A stretch of DNA of 64,000 nt from Ophiura sarsii (GCA_035610835.1 CM069447.1:78970878-79034877), one strand, 5' to 3'. Numbered from the stretch's first letter, positions 1 through 11,160 are shown. A program made the numbers and translations. The notes: generated by a model from the letters alone, not told the origin.

Positions 1-342
1 AGAGCTTATTCACTTCCATATAACTTTCAGTATGTATACTACGCCCTATATTAAGGATGGGCAGTGTTGCCTATACACACTATATAGGTATGACATAGGC
101 ATTTTAACGGGCAACTTTTAAACATGTAAGTAAATAACAGACAGGCAACGTATGTTCAAAAACCCAAATAAATATAACAAGCCTCGACCCATATCCCAAC
201 TAAAAATCAAGGGCATGAACCGGTGCGGAACTCGAACCAGTGACGTTTATTCCGAACAGTACAGCGGACCCCAGATAACACAGATACGTCGGGCCGACGT
301 CGGGTTTTGGTCGGTAACGTCGGCTGGACGTCGTGTCTTATT

Positions 343-1006
343 TGAGACGTCCAGCCGACGTCGGCACAACGTTGGTATTTATTGGCTAACAAAACGTCAG
401 TCCATTGACGTCGTCAGAACGTCGAGTATACGTCGGGTACTGTACGTTCGCCTACTGCCGTCGTATGGACGTCGGTTGTAGGTCGTCAAAAGACCGTAAT
501 TATGTTGGTCTTATTGGGGATGTCCACTAAACGTCGGCTCGACGTTGGACAAACGTGGCTTACAAAACGTCGGCTCAATAACGTTATAAAGACGTCATAT
601 TTAGGCCAAGTACAGAACGTCGGCGTACTGCTGTCGAATGGACGTCGGCTTAACGTCGCCGAAAACTGTCAATTCTGTCAGTAAATGAAGACTTATTATG
701 GACGTCTTTTAAACGTCGGCATGACGTTGGTCAAACATGGCCTATATACGTCGGTCTACTGACGCGTTAAGGACGTCATATTTAGGTGAAGTACAGAACG
801 TCGGCGTACTGCTGTCGAATGGACGTCGGCTATATGGGGCTGACCCGACCCGCTGAGAAACGTCAGTTGAGGTAAACATCATGTCTCATAATTAACGGTC
901 AGTCAAACATGGCCGACGCACCGTCGGCCCATTGATTTTTTTAGAAAGTTGTCCTCAGGCCAATTTAACACTAAGGTCGGCAAACTGCTGTCTAATGGAC
1001 GTCGGA
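343..1006. repeat. Diverged tandem array, ~172-182 bp unit, ACGTCGG-rich
   Basis: About four tandem units can be phased by shared landmarks. The GTTGG after AACGTCG occurs at 371, 544 and 726, and the TCAAACATGG landmark at 731 and 903, so the steps are 173, 182 and 172 bp. Each unit also carries a block with ACTGCTGTCGAATGGACGTC, best preserved at 591-650 and 773-832 and decayed near 436-479 and 971-1005. Within units the octamer-like motif ACGTCGGC/GACGTCG recurs roughly every 15-40 bp on either strand. CpG density is much higher than in the flanks. No coding potential is recognised. It could be a satellite remnant or the interior of a larger transposon. The repeat structure is seen directly; its role is unknown. 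Confidence 0.8.
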
Positions 1007-1583
1007 TATAGCCTTGAAACATCGTCCTAAAACATGATGGTTTGCCCATTGACATAGTTCGGTCAGACAAGTCCGGGAGTCAAGTACCGTATGCGGTATA
1101 AAGTAGGCTGTGCGTTAATACCAACGATTTTTTCAGTTACCCTATTATACGGGTAATTTCCTCTATAGATGGTAAAAATGCCATGAAGTAAGTACAATAT
1201 CTATGGGGTTTGGTAAAAGCACCCTTTTCTTTATTGATAACGGTTAATAAAGTACGCTCTAACCACTGAGATGCCTGCCGATTCGGATAAACATAGTTCT
1301 AACCAAATAATTTTTCCGGAACTCATCCTTAAATGGATTTTAGACAAGATGTACTTTATATAAGTAAAATGACGATTTCACCATAGATTACGTGCTTGTA
1401 ATACATGAAGATTGATGTGGGGTATAGGACCCTGGGCTCTGTGAAATATGGATTACAGGACATTCAAGTATATTGTCTTATGTTTAATAATGCTACGGGT
1501 TATTGTTATATCTAATTGGCATACTGTCACTTTTGCAGTATGCATCTATGTGGGACACTGTGTCAGAAGGATCTATTAACATA

Positions 1584-1970
1584 CAGGGTGAGTCAGAAAG
1601 AACGGCCACTTGTTCAGCGAAAGCGCCACAGACATTGCAGTTATGCATATACAAAATCAATGATAGCGCCACAAAAGACCACATATTTGGGTTTCATTCA
1701 ATTTTTTGTTGTTTAAAAGTCGACCATTGCGTTATAACAATTGGTAAAACGATTTTAGTAGAACCCGGTATTCTAAAGCCAATCCACGGAATGGCGATAA
1801 CACAATGAAACTAGTGAACACCCTTAAACAAGATATATGCTGTTGTGTTACTTACAGAACATCTAAAAGTAAGCGTGTATTTTCCCTGAAATCTATATGA
1901 AACACATATTCCAGAACATGCAGTAATAGAGATCCAATCACGACTTTTCTTAATTAACAAACTAACCCTG
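1584..1970. mobile_element. Possible MITE with CAGGGT ends (TA target)
   Basis: The left end TA-CAGGGTGAGTCAGAAAGAA resembles the ends of the better supported elements at 13369 and 35985. The right end reads AACCCTG-TA. The inverted match is short and imperfect beyond the first eight bases, so the right boundary is uncertain. No transposase is visible. It could instead be a truncated copy with only the left end intact. Confidence 0.35.
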
Positions 1971-2064
1971 TAACTCAAGCGTCAATACGATTTATGATGT
2001 GTTTTCGAGCTTACAATCGGGTAGATCTTGGGTGAATATCAACAAAACGTCAATGAACCCCTAA

Positions 2065-2365
2065 GGCCAAAAAAAAAAAAGTTTGTCTCAGATGACCCGC
2101 GCGCATTCCCGAAACCGCCCGCGTAAGCTTTTTTTTTAGTGGATTTTTTTCAATTTTGTTTCAATTTTGTTTCAATTTTTTTTCCAATTTTTTTTTCTTT
2201 TTCAATTTTCTCAAATAAAAAAAATCTTGCAAAATCCAACTTTTTGACCAAACAAATGACGATCAGGTCTAAATTGAAAAAAAAAAATCAAAAAAAAATC
2301 CGCAGACCGCATTAGATTTTCAGTCTCTCATGTCATCTGAGACAAACCTTCTTTTTTTTTTGGCC
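2065..2365. mobile_element. Harbinger-like MITE (family H2), TAA target duplication
   Basis: Terminal inverted repeats begin GGCC, run through a poly-A stretch and contain GTTTGTCTCAGATGA (2081-2095), complementary to 2333-2348. TAA flanks both sides (2062-2064 and 2366-2368). A 3-bp TWA duplication with GGCC ends is typical of PIF/Harbinger elements, and the assignment rests on that. The interior is low-complexity T- and A-rich sequence with no coding capacity. A relative with the same end pattern lies at 31202-31418. Confidence 0.75.
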
Positions 2366-2869
2366 TAATACATCGGTGCACTCATAACGGTAATCATTTC
2401 TGCCCTAAAGTATGCAATACAAAAGTATTCCACCTCGGCATGTATACCATATGCACGCATCTGTTTTAATGAAATGCCTGAATATCGTTAACAATTTCTC
2501 CACACATTTTCGTCTTATAAATCCAGTTCCGAGCGAAGTGTTTGTTTCCATGACAACCTTGTGTCTGTATTATAATTGTTCTTCCTAACCAACAATCACA
2601 TACGTAATTGTCTGTTAATGCAACCGTGCCTGTTTAGAGTGCATTTAAAGCAGTTACAATACACATACGGAACCTGTGTAAGTCCTGTGTAATAATACTC
2701 ACGTCTATACTTCAGAATATTAGACAAGAGATGGGTAATAGGTTGGAACCTTCTTTCAATCTCAAAAGAAAGATCAAAATTGTGTTCTGTTCACTAAATA
2801 GGTTCTTATGGTGTCTCGAAAAAGAAATTTTGCATCATGAAATCATTTACATTTTTAATTTGTCTAAAG

Positions 2870-3494
2870 CAGGCTTTCTCAACTAGATTTACTGATGCGC
2901 CACATTTTAGTAACCAACTTGTTGAAGCTCCACTTGGTTATATTTGTTAGAATTTAAAATGGCAAAATTCCCTTCATAAAATATTTTAACATATGTCTGT
3001 AGGCAACATACTAATTAATTTACTCTTTTGAGGGCACATGCGCGCGAAAAATTGCTGTCTTTACACATCTGACCGTCATAAAGGTAAAGGCGGTCGATCC
3101 TGTAATACCAGGAGCGGAGTGCCCATCTCCCTTTCAAAGCGATAGGGTCAGCCTCACTCCTTTTTATAATGTTGCTGTGTGGGGCTCGCTACACCTCCTC
3201 CACAGCGATTCTGTTACCTTCCCAGCACTGAAGAATGCCGGTACCCATTTAAATACACCTGGGTAGAGAGGAGTTATTGCGGTAAAGTGCCTTCCTCAAG
3301 AGCACAACATGTTGACCACAGCGGGACTCGAACCCACAACCTTAAGATCATGAGTCCAGTGCTACACATGCCCACGACCGTCATGGGCCTATGAAATCTG
3401 GCTATATCATGATATGATTTTTTGTTTAAAACAAAATGTAACCACTCTCGCGCCACTTAGGATGCCTTGATGCGCCACCATTTGAGAATGCCTG
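2870..3494. mobile_element. Non-autonomous hAT-type transposon with 8-bp TSD
   Basis: A perfect 8-bp target duplication GTCTAAAG flanks the element at 2862-2869 and 3495-3502. The ends are CAGGCTTTCTCAA on the left and the complement of CAGGCATTCTCAA on the right. Subterminal GCGCCAC motifs occur on both sides (near 2898 and 3449, 3471). CAGG...TCTCAA ends with an 8-bp duplication are characteristic of hAT elements. No transposase frame is present. About half of its length is a nested SINE (3080-3375), so the original element was about 320 bp. Confidence 0.88.
3080..3375 (-). mobile_element. tRNA-headed SINE nested in the hAT element
   Basis: Read on the minus strand, the unit starts near 3375 with a tRNA-like segment. 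Its B box GTGGGTTCGAGTCCCGC lies at about 3319-3336. The central part contains CTTGAGGAAGGCACTTTACC and then CTCTACCCAGGTGTATTTAA, and the 3' end is near 3080. GACCGTCAT at 3071-3079 and 3376-3384 forms a 9-bp target duplication. The central block resembles the conserved SINE core found across several invertebrate lineages (possibly the Nin-type domain); that is recalled similarity, not a search result. RNA polymerase III transcription is expected for intact family members; this copy looks old. Confidence 0.8.
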
Positions 3495-3502
3495 GTCTAA
3501 AG

Positions 3503-4479
3503 ATAGGGTAAGATAATTAAGAGATCTGTATGATATCAAGTTTCTAAATATGTGTTGATAAATGATGTGAGCTTTGTTTTTCATAAACATGTGGACCTGC
3601 CTTTTATTGTAAAATAGTATTTAGCGTTTTGAAATAATGCTAGGAAAAACCATATTATTATGGTTTGGAAACAATAGTTTTTGTTTTTGTGTACCATACG
3701 CAAACACATCTGATGGGTTTTTTTATACTAATTATCGGAAGTTGCGGTGGCTCTGAAAAGAGTCTTTGGATAGCGTGAGTCGATCGGTCAGTTGTGTTAT
3801 TGCGTGGTACATAGTGTTCAATGAGTATTTACTGCTACTGAATGATTCAGATAATCAAAGTGCAGTAAAAGTAAAATGTCTGAATGTGCAGACATTAACA
3901 ATTGCTTCCTGTTTTATAATCTAGTAGGTAGCTGTTCTTTATGTTTAAGCGCAATCGGCGACAATTATTAGAGAGTGGTACACATTTGGACATTGCATTT
4001 CAAATATTGATAAAGAAAACCAACCAATCAATGTAGGTTATCTGATATATCAGTAAGTGTCCGTTAGTATTGTCAGTATAAGCCATCACCATACGCTTTT
4101 AATTATCAGGTTATTGTTCTGCGAGCCTGGTTAAGTACTTCAGAGAGAAATGATCGTGTCACATTCAGTTTGATTTATATCAGAAATGCCAATGAGAAAA
4201 GTTGTGCTTTTTCAACCCGTCTCGTGTTAGGGTTTTGTAATAATTGGTTTACCAACACTTGCCAACTGACCCTTATTTGAAAACAACTACAGCGTCTTCA
4301 ACGGGGACATTTAAAGAGCTACCTCTCAACTTACACAGTAAGGAACATAAGTGATAGGTATTATAAATCGTAGCCCAAAAGGGAAACAAATTAGGGTAAT
4401 CTTGTGTTAATTTTGAACAGTGTCTGAATGAATAAGATTTGAGTGTGGTTTCGAACATTTTCTGCATTTTATATATATA
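3503..4479. other. No gene or delimited element seen
   Basis: AT-rich sequence with stop codons in all frames and no long inverted or tandem repeat that I can phase. Nothing here is supported as functional. Confidence 0.5.
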
Positions 4480-5690
4480 TATGTATATTCTGTCCGCAAT
4501 ATTATCTTGTCGCCCGTAAGTATGCAGAGTATGAAGCCGTTAGTAGTTATACCACGCGGCTGTCTACAAATGTGTTTATTTTAACGAATGTCTGAGTTGA
4601 TGCTCAGTCCAGATCGCATGACTAATCGAAAACCGAGCTAATATATAATATAATAACTACTTTATGTTATATATGCCTTATGAAGCGTGTCGCGCTTATA
4701 TATCCATAATAAATTGTACTAATGGATACTTAAGTGATGTCTAGAGTAGCTCAAAGGATTATATATATATACAGTGTGTCTAAAAAAAACCAGGACTCTG
4801 TTTCATGACGGTGTAATTGTAATTATAATCATTGGACCATGATCAATTTAGTCTCAATGTAAAGCCCAATTAATTATTATAATATCCTGAAAATATAAGA
4901 TCAATCCGATGAAAAATAAAAAAAACTAGCGTAGGCTACTTTGTGTAAACCATGTCATTTACTGGTTTGTACAATGGGAATTCACACAGTAACAGTCGAG
5001 TAACATGAAAGTGCTCGACTTGTAACTCAATGAACCATCCACAGTGGGTTCGAGAACTGTTTAACAAAACTCTTTTAAATTTGCACAGAATATGCATACA
5101 TCTGTTTTGCGGATTTATTTAGCAAGTATTGATTTGTGCCAGAATTAAATGGATTACCAAACTAAACTTTGCTATTGACTGATAGATTATTTACTATGTT
5201 GACAATTATTATAACGTATTGAAACGTAAACCATGTTATTTACTGGTCTGTACATGTAGATCCCATTGTACAAACCAGTAAATGACATGGTTTAAGCAAA
5301 GTACGCTAGTTTTCTTATTTTGCATCGGATTGATCTTATATTTTCAGGATATCATACTAATTAATTGGGCTTTACATTGAGACTAAATTGGTCATGGTCC
5401 AATGATTATAATAACAATTACACCATCATGAAACAGAGTCCTAATTTTTTTGAGACACCCTGTATATATATTTATATTGCTGTGATAATTGCTAGCGCGG
5501 GTTCTGGATACATCTCGAGCCCATGGATGAATTAGGTCCGTGAGAGGCTGCCACTTATCCTCGTCAAACATAATTCAATTTTGCAGCAAATGAAAAACAA
5601 ACGGATAGAAAATTGGAACTTCGACCTCTTTAACAAGCAATGACAGTTGCGTTTACTTATTGAGATAATTGCTGCATTAACGGTTAACGA
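4480..5690 (-). repeat. Repeat block RY, copy 1 (inverted, interrupted)
   Basis: Minus-strand copy of the block seen forward at 8285-8720, 9325-9990 and 20330-20985. Shared landmarks are CGAGGATAAGTGACAGCCTC (here near 5547-5572), GATAAAGGCGACACGC (here near 4685-4700), and the CATTAGTCAT / GGGCTGAGCAT segment (here near 4600-4625). The block is split by the element at 4772-5462, which sits in a TATATA tract that is uninterrupted in the forward copies. Divergence is high, so this is an old duplication. Confidence 0.75.
4772..5462. mobile_element. Long-TIR DNA element inserted in RY (TA target)
   Basis: Inverted arms of about 205 bp (roughly 4772-4979 and 5252-5462) match almost end to end. 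The ends are CAGTGTGTCTAAAAAAA on the left and the complement of CAGGGTGTCTCAAAAAAA on the right, flanked by TA. Between the arms a further short inverted segment makes a hairpin near 5229-5294. The loop lacks coding capacity. TA duplication and CAGGGTG ends suggest a Tc1/mariner-type mobilising transposase; this is inference. The undisrupted TATATA stretch in forward RY copies acts as the empty site. Confidence 0.82.
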
Positions 5691-6362
5691 GATCATTTCT
5701 TGGTCCCGAATGGATTTGGTTAAGTATGTAGTGTGTATACTCGTTTTCAGATCAAACCGCTGTATTCAATGTTATTGCTTTTATTATCACGTTGATACAT
5801 GTAGCTCACCCCTCTAATTTATTTTTATTTTGGCGTAACCCCCCCTACCCTAATTTACTGCAATTTTGCTGGAAAAAAAATCAAAACCGTTCCAAAAGGC
5901 TAACTTTGGCGCTCCTCGTCCATCGTCGAACACTTGATTTGGCAGTAGTTATTTTGTTACGTTACGTGGTTACCACTTTCCGATTTTGTTATCGCCATTT
6001 TGAAATCTTAATTGTATGGTCCTTAATCTTACAGTAAATATGTTAGAAACATCATTTCTCTCACTTAAAAGCAAACTATCGCGTGAAATTTCTATGTTTT
6101 GAACTTTTTGGGCGAACATTTCAATGTTGGTCTATATTTCACTGTACAGACGAATACGGCGGTATTTTGAGGTCGGCCATGTTTAGTGACGTCATTGTGA
6201 CTTCATGCGTGGGATGTTTGTACTTGTTTTGGTATGTATGGGAAGTGGGGACCTTTAGCTATACCATTGTACCCAAAAAAGCATACTCTACATTTCGGTT
6301 TGGATTTTTTACCCCAACCCTCTTATTTAACAGTGTTACAAAAACGTCTGAGGAGGACGAGG
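5691..6362. other. Spacer between RY copy 1 and RX copy 1
   Basis: No element ends or tandem units are recognised. Two modest open frames (5792-6037 and 6083-6367, plus strand) have no recognisable motif and lack features expected of exons. They are treated as chance frames. Confidence 0.45.
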
Positions 6363-7360
6363 GTTAACCTTTCGGACCCCAGAATAGTGGCAAAAGCTTT
6401 TAAATTATTTGTTCATTAACAACTTAAATTCTGACGCTACAATTTGACATAAATGCAAGATGAATTTTATAAAACAAATCCAGAAAACAACTTCGCATTG
6501 GACGATCGTTTGTGCATGTTTTATATTCTGTATCGCTTTAGTCTCAGCCCTCTGATTTGATTATTAACGTACGCAGCATCCCCAAGATTCAATGCGAAAT
6601 ATCGTCATTATTCCTTAATATTGCGCACTGTCTTTCCGACAATATAGGAATACATGAAGCAATAAATCGGAGCCACAGGTGGAGATTCATAAAAATGGAT
6701 TTCTCACTCTAAGTACATACTCGATATAATTGCAAAAAAAGATATATTTCATAACTAAGAACGAGATACCTGCGCAAGAAACCCCGTACGGAATTCAGTT
6801 CGATTTCTCGTCAATAGCACAACTGAATACACGACACGGCACGTGTCTCATCTGGATACATGCATTTGCTGGGAACATTTTCCTCGCCTCGAGCAAAACA
6901 CAGTATAGGTTTACCCCTGGGAGGATTTCAAATGTTTTACCTAATGTGAGCACCAGCTAACTGATGGGTACATACTCGAGTGAAAAACTATGAGACTGAC
7001 TATCCTTTTACCATTGCAAAATGAATTAATTATACTCGAGACCGCGCGCTGTTAAATAATAAGAACGGGGCTTCGTAGAGAAGGAAAATTAGAGGTGGGG
7101 GCTAGGGAACAACAATTAATTAATAATTCATTGTGAAACCTGATCGAGAGAATAACGTGCTGTTTAGTGACATACTTACCGTGGGGTGTAGTATAGCGGT
7201 GCATATATGATATGAATGTAAATGTAGAATTTAGAATGTAGAGGTTTTTCCTGTTAAATAATATGTTAAATGGGTCGCTAATGCGATATTATGACTTTTG
7301 ATTTAACTTTTTTTAAATGTCATTATATTCATCCTATATATAATAACTCTTGGATCACTG
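6363..7360 (+). repeat. Repeat block RX, copy 1
   Basis: Starts with AACCTTTCGGACCCCA and ends near TAACTCTTGGATCA. Landmarks shared with other copies include GATCGTTTGTGCATGTTTTA, GGCACGTGTCTCATC, AACATTTTCCTCGCCTCGAG and GACTGACTATCCTTTTAC. The site CCTTAATATTGCGC at 6613-6626 is uninterrupted here and serves as the empty-site reference for two MITE insertions in other copies. Short frames inside RX are broken by a stop (in CTCTAAGTACATAC) shared by several copies, so I do not call a gene. Confidence 0.85.
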
Positions 7361-7650
7361 GAGTCGCATACAGAACTAAAGTGGAACACATGTACAGGGA
7401 GTGCTTTATATACCTTGATACAATGTCGTTTAGCAGAATCCTGAATGCAACTGTTTGACCTGATAGCGACTATGAATAATACAAACATTTACTTAATCAA
7501 TGTTTTGAAGGCGTGATGATCCCACACCACCAAATAATGTTGTGGCTAGCGCCCACTCCCATCAGCGTTTGAATTTAATTTGACCCTTATTTTGAATATA
7601 CAGAAAAAGGTCTAGAATTAAAGAATAACGGTATTGCTTTTAGACCGTAC

Positions 7651-7783
7651 CCGTGTTAAATTGTCTGACATAAATGCGGACGATAGTATTATTTTAAGTA
7701 GAACAACGATGCCGCAGGCGGAGTTGTTCTACACAAAAACTAATACTATACCGAACGCATTTATTTCAGACAATATAACACGG
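7651..7783. repeat. ~130-bp foldback palindrome
   Basis: Left arm from CCGTGTTAAATTGTCTGACA and right arm ending in the complement of CCGTGTTATATTGTCTGA are about 55-60 bp each with a short centre around 7708-7725. It would fold into a long hairpin in RNA or single-stranded DNA. The same arm sequence recurs, decayed, at about 8081-8110. It lies in a ~930-bp stretch (7362-8285) that is absent between the corresponding RX and RY blocks near 9320. Confidence 0.65.
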
Positions 7784-8284
7784 ATACTGTCTGAAAACAA
7801 TACCTTTATTCTCATTCTTAAACAATCATATACTTAAGACATTTATCAAGAAATAAGTACATTTTATTGTCCACATTTGACAACTTTTACCCCTGCCAGG
7901 ATCGAATAACCCACAAACATTCCATCCAATCCTATGCGATGAGTACACCATGTGTGAGCGTCGCGTCGCCGGCATAAACGCAGGGAAAGGCGCCAAAGAC
8001 GCACTGCAAAAGAGCGAGTTATAGTACAAAACCACGCATTGTGAAGGTCGGACGCACTCTTAACGTAAGCCCCACCTCCCCGTGTTCAATTGTCTCATCT
8101 AAATGACGCCGATTTATCTGAGAACCAATGACATTTTTAGCTGTTTAAGAATGCTAGTTGACATTTGTGTAATTGGTTATGTGTAGACTGTAACCTCAAT
8201 ATCTTACCAAATAACACAGGTTTGTGTTTTCTGTGATATTAATATTGTACATAAATGCACCGGAAATATCTAGCAGACAACAAT

Positions 8285-8720
8285 ATGGACAGTGGAATAG
8301 TCTTCGACGTCCAGTCGTGAACAACAAATATTCTGGTCAACCCCCACAATGTATGCTTTTCGTTAAAAGATATCAGTATCATTAAAGAAAGAAAACAACG
8401 ATTTGAACAAAACAGTCGCACGTTAAGCCTATAACACTATGCAGTGAAAACCGCATACAATGGACTTACCTTACTTGCAAAATAGGTCAAAGCTTCAAAT
8501 CTATCCGCGTGTTTTGATTTGTTTTCAAATTAAATTATGTTTGACGAGGATAAGTGACAGCCTCTCTTAGTCTAAACGCATGCATGAGATAGATATATAG
8601 ATCTACTACTCACGCTAGCAATATCCCTGTAATATATACACTCCTAAGAGCTGCTGTAGACAAGACTTAAATGAAATATCCATAAGATTATTTATTATGG
8701 ATAAAGGCGACACGCTTCAC
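8285..8720 (+). repeat. Repeat block RY, copy 2
   Basis: Matches 9325-9750 along its whole length: TGGAATAGTCTTCGACGT, CCCCCACAATGTATG, AGTCGCACGTTAAGCC, GACGAGGATAAGTGACAG and GATAAAGGCGACACGC occur in order in both. The offset is about 1.04 kb. RX and RY alternate (RX1, RY2, RX2, RY3, RX3) between 6.4 and 11.2 kb, so RX+RY is the repeated unit. Confidence 0.85.
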
Positions 8721-8726
8721 ACACAC

Positions 8727-9320
8727 AAATCCAGAAAACAACTTTGCTTTGGATGATCGTTTGTACGTGTTTTATATTATTTATTGGTTTAGTATCAGCC
8801 CTCTGATTTGACTATTAATGTACGCGGCATTCCCATGATTCGATGCGAAACATCTTCCATATCAATATTCCTTAAAGGAAGGAACCCGCAAGCAGAACAT
8901 TGAGCATTATTTGTTAGAAAAATAATTATCGAGCCCAAATTGCGTAATTATATAGAACAAAACATCATACTTATCACAAACACGAATAAACATGCAATCC
9001 TTAAACTCGCGGCGTTCGAAAGTCCAGGTGTCGATGACGTCATGGTTATCGGTGCTCAAATTTGCGCATGTTCATTGTATAACTATGACTTCATCGACAC
9101 CGGGACTATCGATCGCCGCGAATTTTAAAAATTGCATGTTGAGAGATGGCCGGTTTTTAGAGGTTTTATAGGGGGTGATATATAGAGGTTTTCCTTATTA
9201 AACTTGTTAATACGACATTATGACTTTTGATGATATCCGTACACATACAAGATGCAACCGACCTATTCAAGTTTTTTAAATGTCATTATATTTATTCCAT
9301 AATAACTATTGGATCAATTT
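8727..9320 (+). repeat. Repeat block RX, copy 2 (interrupted, internally deleted)
   Basis: The left part (8727-8875) follows RX copy 1 and 3 closely up to TTCCTTAA. There a MITE of family K1 begins. RX-like sequence resumes near 9165 with AGAGGTTTTCCT and ATTATGACTTTTGAT. The RX interior between these points and the right end of the MITE are missing, indicating a deletion after insertion. Confidence 0.75.
8876..9165 (+). mobile_element. MITE family K1, right-truncated copy
   Basis: Begins TTAA-AGGAAGGAACCCGCAAGC at 8872. Matches the complete element at 30109-30519 through TTAGAAAAATAATTATCGAG, the inverted interior with GACGTCATCGACACCGGGAC, and GCGAATTTTAAAAATTGCAT. The right terminal repeat is absent. 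The exact right breakpoint is uncertain (9140-9165). TTAA target with AGG ends is compatible with Kolobok or piggyBac-type transposition. Confidence 0.75.
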
Positions 9321-9324
9321 AAAC

Positions 9325-9990
9325 AATGGAATAGTCTTCGACGTCTAGTCGCAAAAAACCCCAGATATTCTGATCAACCCCCACAATGTATGTTTTTTAA
9401 TAAAATACATCAGTATCTTTAAAGAAGACAACGATTTCAACAGAACAGTCGCACGTTAAGCCGATAACACTATGCAGTGAAAACCTCATACAACGGAACT
9501 TACTTTACTTGCAAAAGAGGTCAAAGCTTCAAATCTATCCGTGTGTGTCGATTCGTTTTCAAATTAAATTATGTTTGACGAGGATAAGTGACAGTCTCTC
9601 TTAGTCTAAACGCATGCATGAGATAGGTATAGATCCACTACTCACGCTAGCAATATCACAGTAATATATATACTCCTTCAAGCTACTCTACCCAAGACTT
9701 AAATATCCATAAGATGATTTATTATGGATAAAGGCGACACGCTCCACAATGTAATGTAGAGTAGTTATTATATTATAGATTAGCTCAGATTCTTGTGCCT
9801 TTATAACGAGTTTTCCATTAGTCATTCGATCTGGGCTGAGCATTAAATCAGACATTCGTTAAAGATAAACACATTTGTAGACAGTCATGAATGCATTTCG
9901 CACAGTAGTGTTTCTCTAGCCAGTCATCCGGTGTGTTATAACTACTGATGTATTCATATTTTACATACTAACAGACGAACGGAATATAAA
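9325..9990 (+). repeat. Repeat block RY, copy 3
   Basis: Longest forward copy. In addition to the landmarks of copy 2 it extends through TTTATAACGAGTTTTCCATT, GGGCTGAGCATTAAATCAGA and TTGTAGACAGTCATGAATGC, matching 20740-20985 and the inverted 4480-4640. It leads directly into RX copy 3. Confidence 0.85.
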
Positions 9991-10097
9991 ATGCAGAAAC
10001 TGACGGACCCACGTCTGGTGAACAGATCCAATGCAAATTGCAAATTGAATAAATATGATGGATTATATATCGTAAACAGATTCTGTATTCATGTAGT

Positions 10098-11160
10098 AAC
10101 CTTTCGGACCCCAACACAGTGGCAAAAGCTTTTACATTATTTGTTCATTTAAATACCTTAATGAAGTCTGACACTGCAATTTGCCATCACTGCGACATCG
10201 TTCCTGGCGTGATGAATTCTATAAAAATATAGAAAACAACTTCCCAATAGAGGATCGTTTGTGCGTGTTTTATATACTGTCTCGTTTAGTATCAGCCCCT
10301 AATTTGATCATGTTGATTATTAATGTACGCGGCATTCCCATGGTTCAATGCGAAACATCTTCCATATCAATATTCCTTAAAACACTACCCACGCGGCTAT
10401 AATGTTACCATATACAAAATAGATTTTTCAAAAACCTTTCCCAACTTTCAAAGTCTATCTCAAAAGTTACTGAACCAATGGACATATTTGTACATATTGC
10501 AATGAATATTACATGGTGATTCCAAATATGGTAATGAAATTCAACAATGTTGACATTTTTGAAACATTTTGTGCCATTTTGGAATGTCGTCTGCAGTCGC
10601 CTGCCAAGTGGAAATATTTAAGATTGCGCACAGACCTTTTGACAATCTAGGAATACATGAAACGTTACATCGGCGCAACAGTTGGAGGTTGATCAAAATG
10701 GATTTCCCACTCTATATAAATGCCAACAAAAATATATATTTCATAACTAAGAACGAAATGCATGCACAGGTAACACTATTAGGAATTCAAATCGATTTCT
10801 CGTCAATAAGACTAGTGAATACATCGCAAGGCACGTGTCTCATCCAGAAAAAACCCATTGCTGTGAACATTTTCCTCGCCTCAAGCAAAACACGTATAGG
10901 CTTTATCTTGGGTGCATTTCAAAGGTTTTACCTAATGCCTAAACCAACTAACTGATAGGTACATACTCGGATGCACAACGATGGGACTGACTATCCATTC
11001 ACTATTTCTAAATCAACGATAAGCTTTAGGAAGAAGGAGGATTACTGGAGGTCTAGGGAACGAAAATAAATTAATTATTGTAAAACGATTTACTATAGAG
11101 GTGATCCATGTTAAATGGGTCGGTTCTAAAACATTACGACTTTTGATGATACCCTCTTTC
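10098..11160 (+). repeat. Repeat block RX, copy 3 (split by M1 MITE)
   Basis: Begins TAACCTTTCGGACCCCAACA and follows copy 1 throughout, ending near TTACGACTTTTGATGATACC. A family M1 MITE occupies 10381-10617 at the TTAA that is empty in copy 1. Removing it leaves an open frame of about 185 codons, but other copies carry a stop and frame shifts there, so this is not offered as a gene. Confidence 0.85.
10381..10617 (+). mobile_element. MITE family M1, copy 1 (TTAA target)
   Basis: Flanked by TTAA at 10377-10380 and 10618-10621. The left end CACTACCCACGCGGC is two bases inside the TTAA, and the right end is decayed. The interior shares ACCATATACAAAATAGATTT, CATTTTTGAAACATTTTGTG and GTCGTCTGCAG with six other copies in the window. 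The empty counterpart at 6613-6626 proves the insertion point. TTAA plus CACTTTCCACGCGGC ends suggests a piggyBac-type MITE. Confidence 0.88.

Noticed and set aside
206..290. tRNA-like B box (GGTTCGAGTTCC, minus strand)
   Set aside because: The T stem has at least two mismatches, and no A box or acceptor pairing is found.
10098..10955. Possible ~185-codon gene in RX copy 3 once the M1 insertion is ignored
   Set aside because: Copies 1, 5 and 6 share a stop codon in the CTCTAAGTACATAC segment and frame shifts elsewhere. Differences between copies do not concentrate at third codon positions by eye. DNA-level repeat similarity explains the matching short frames.
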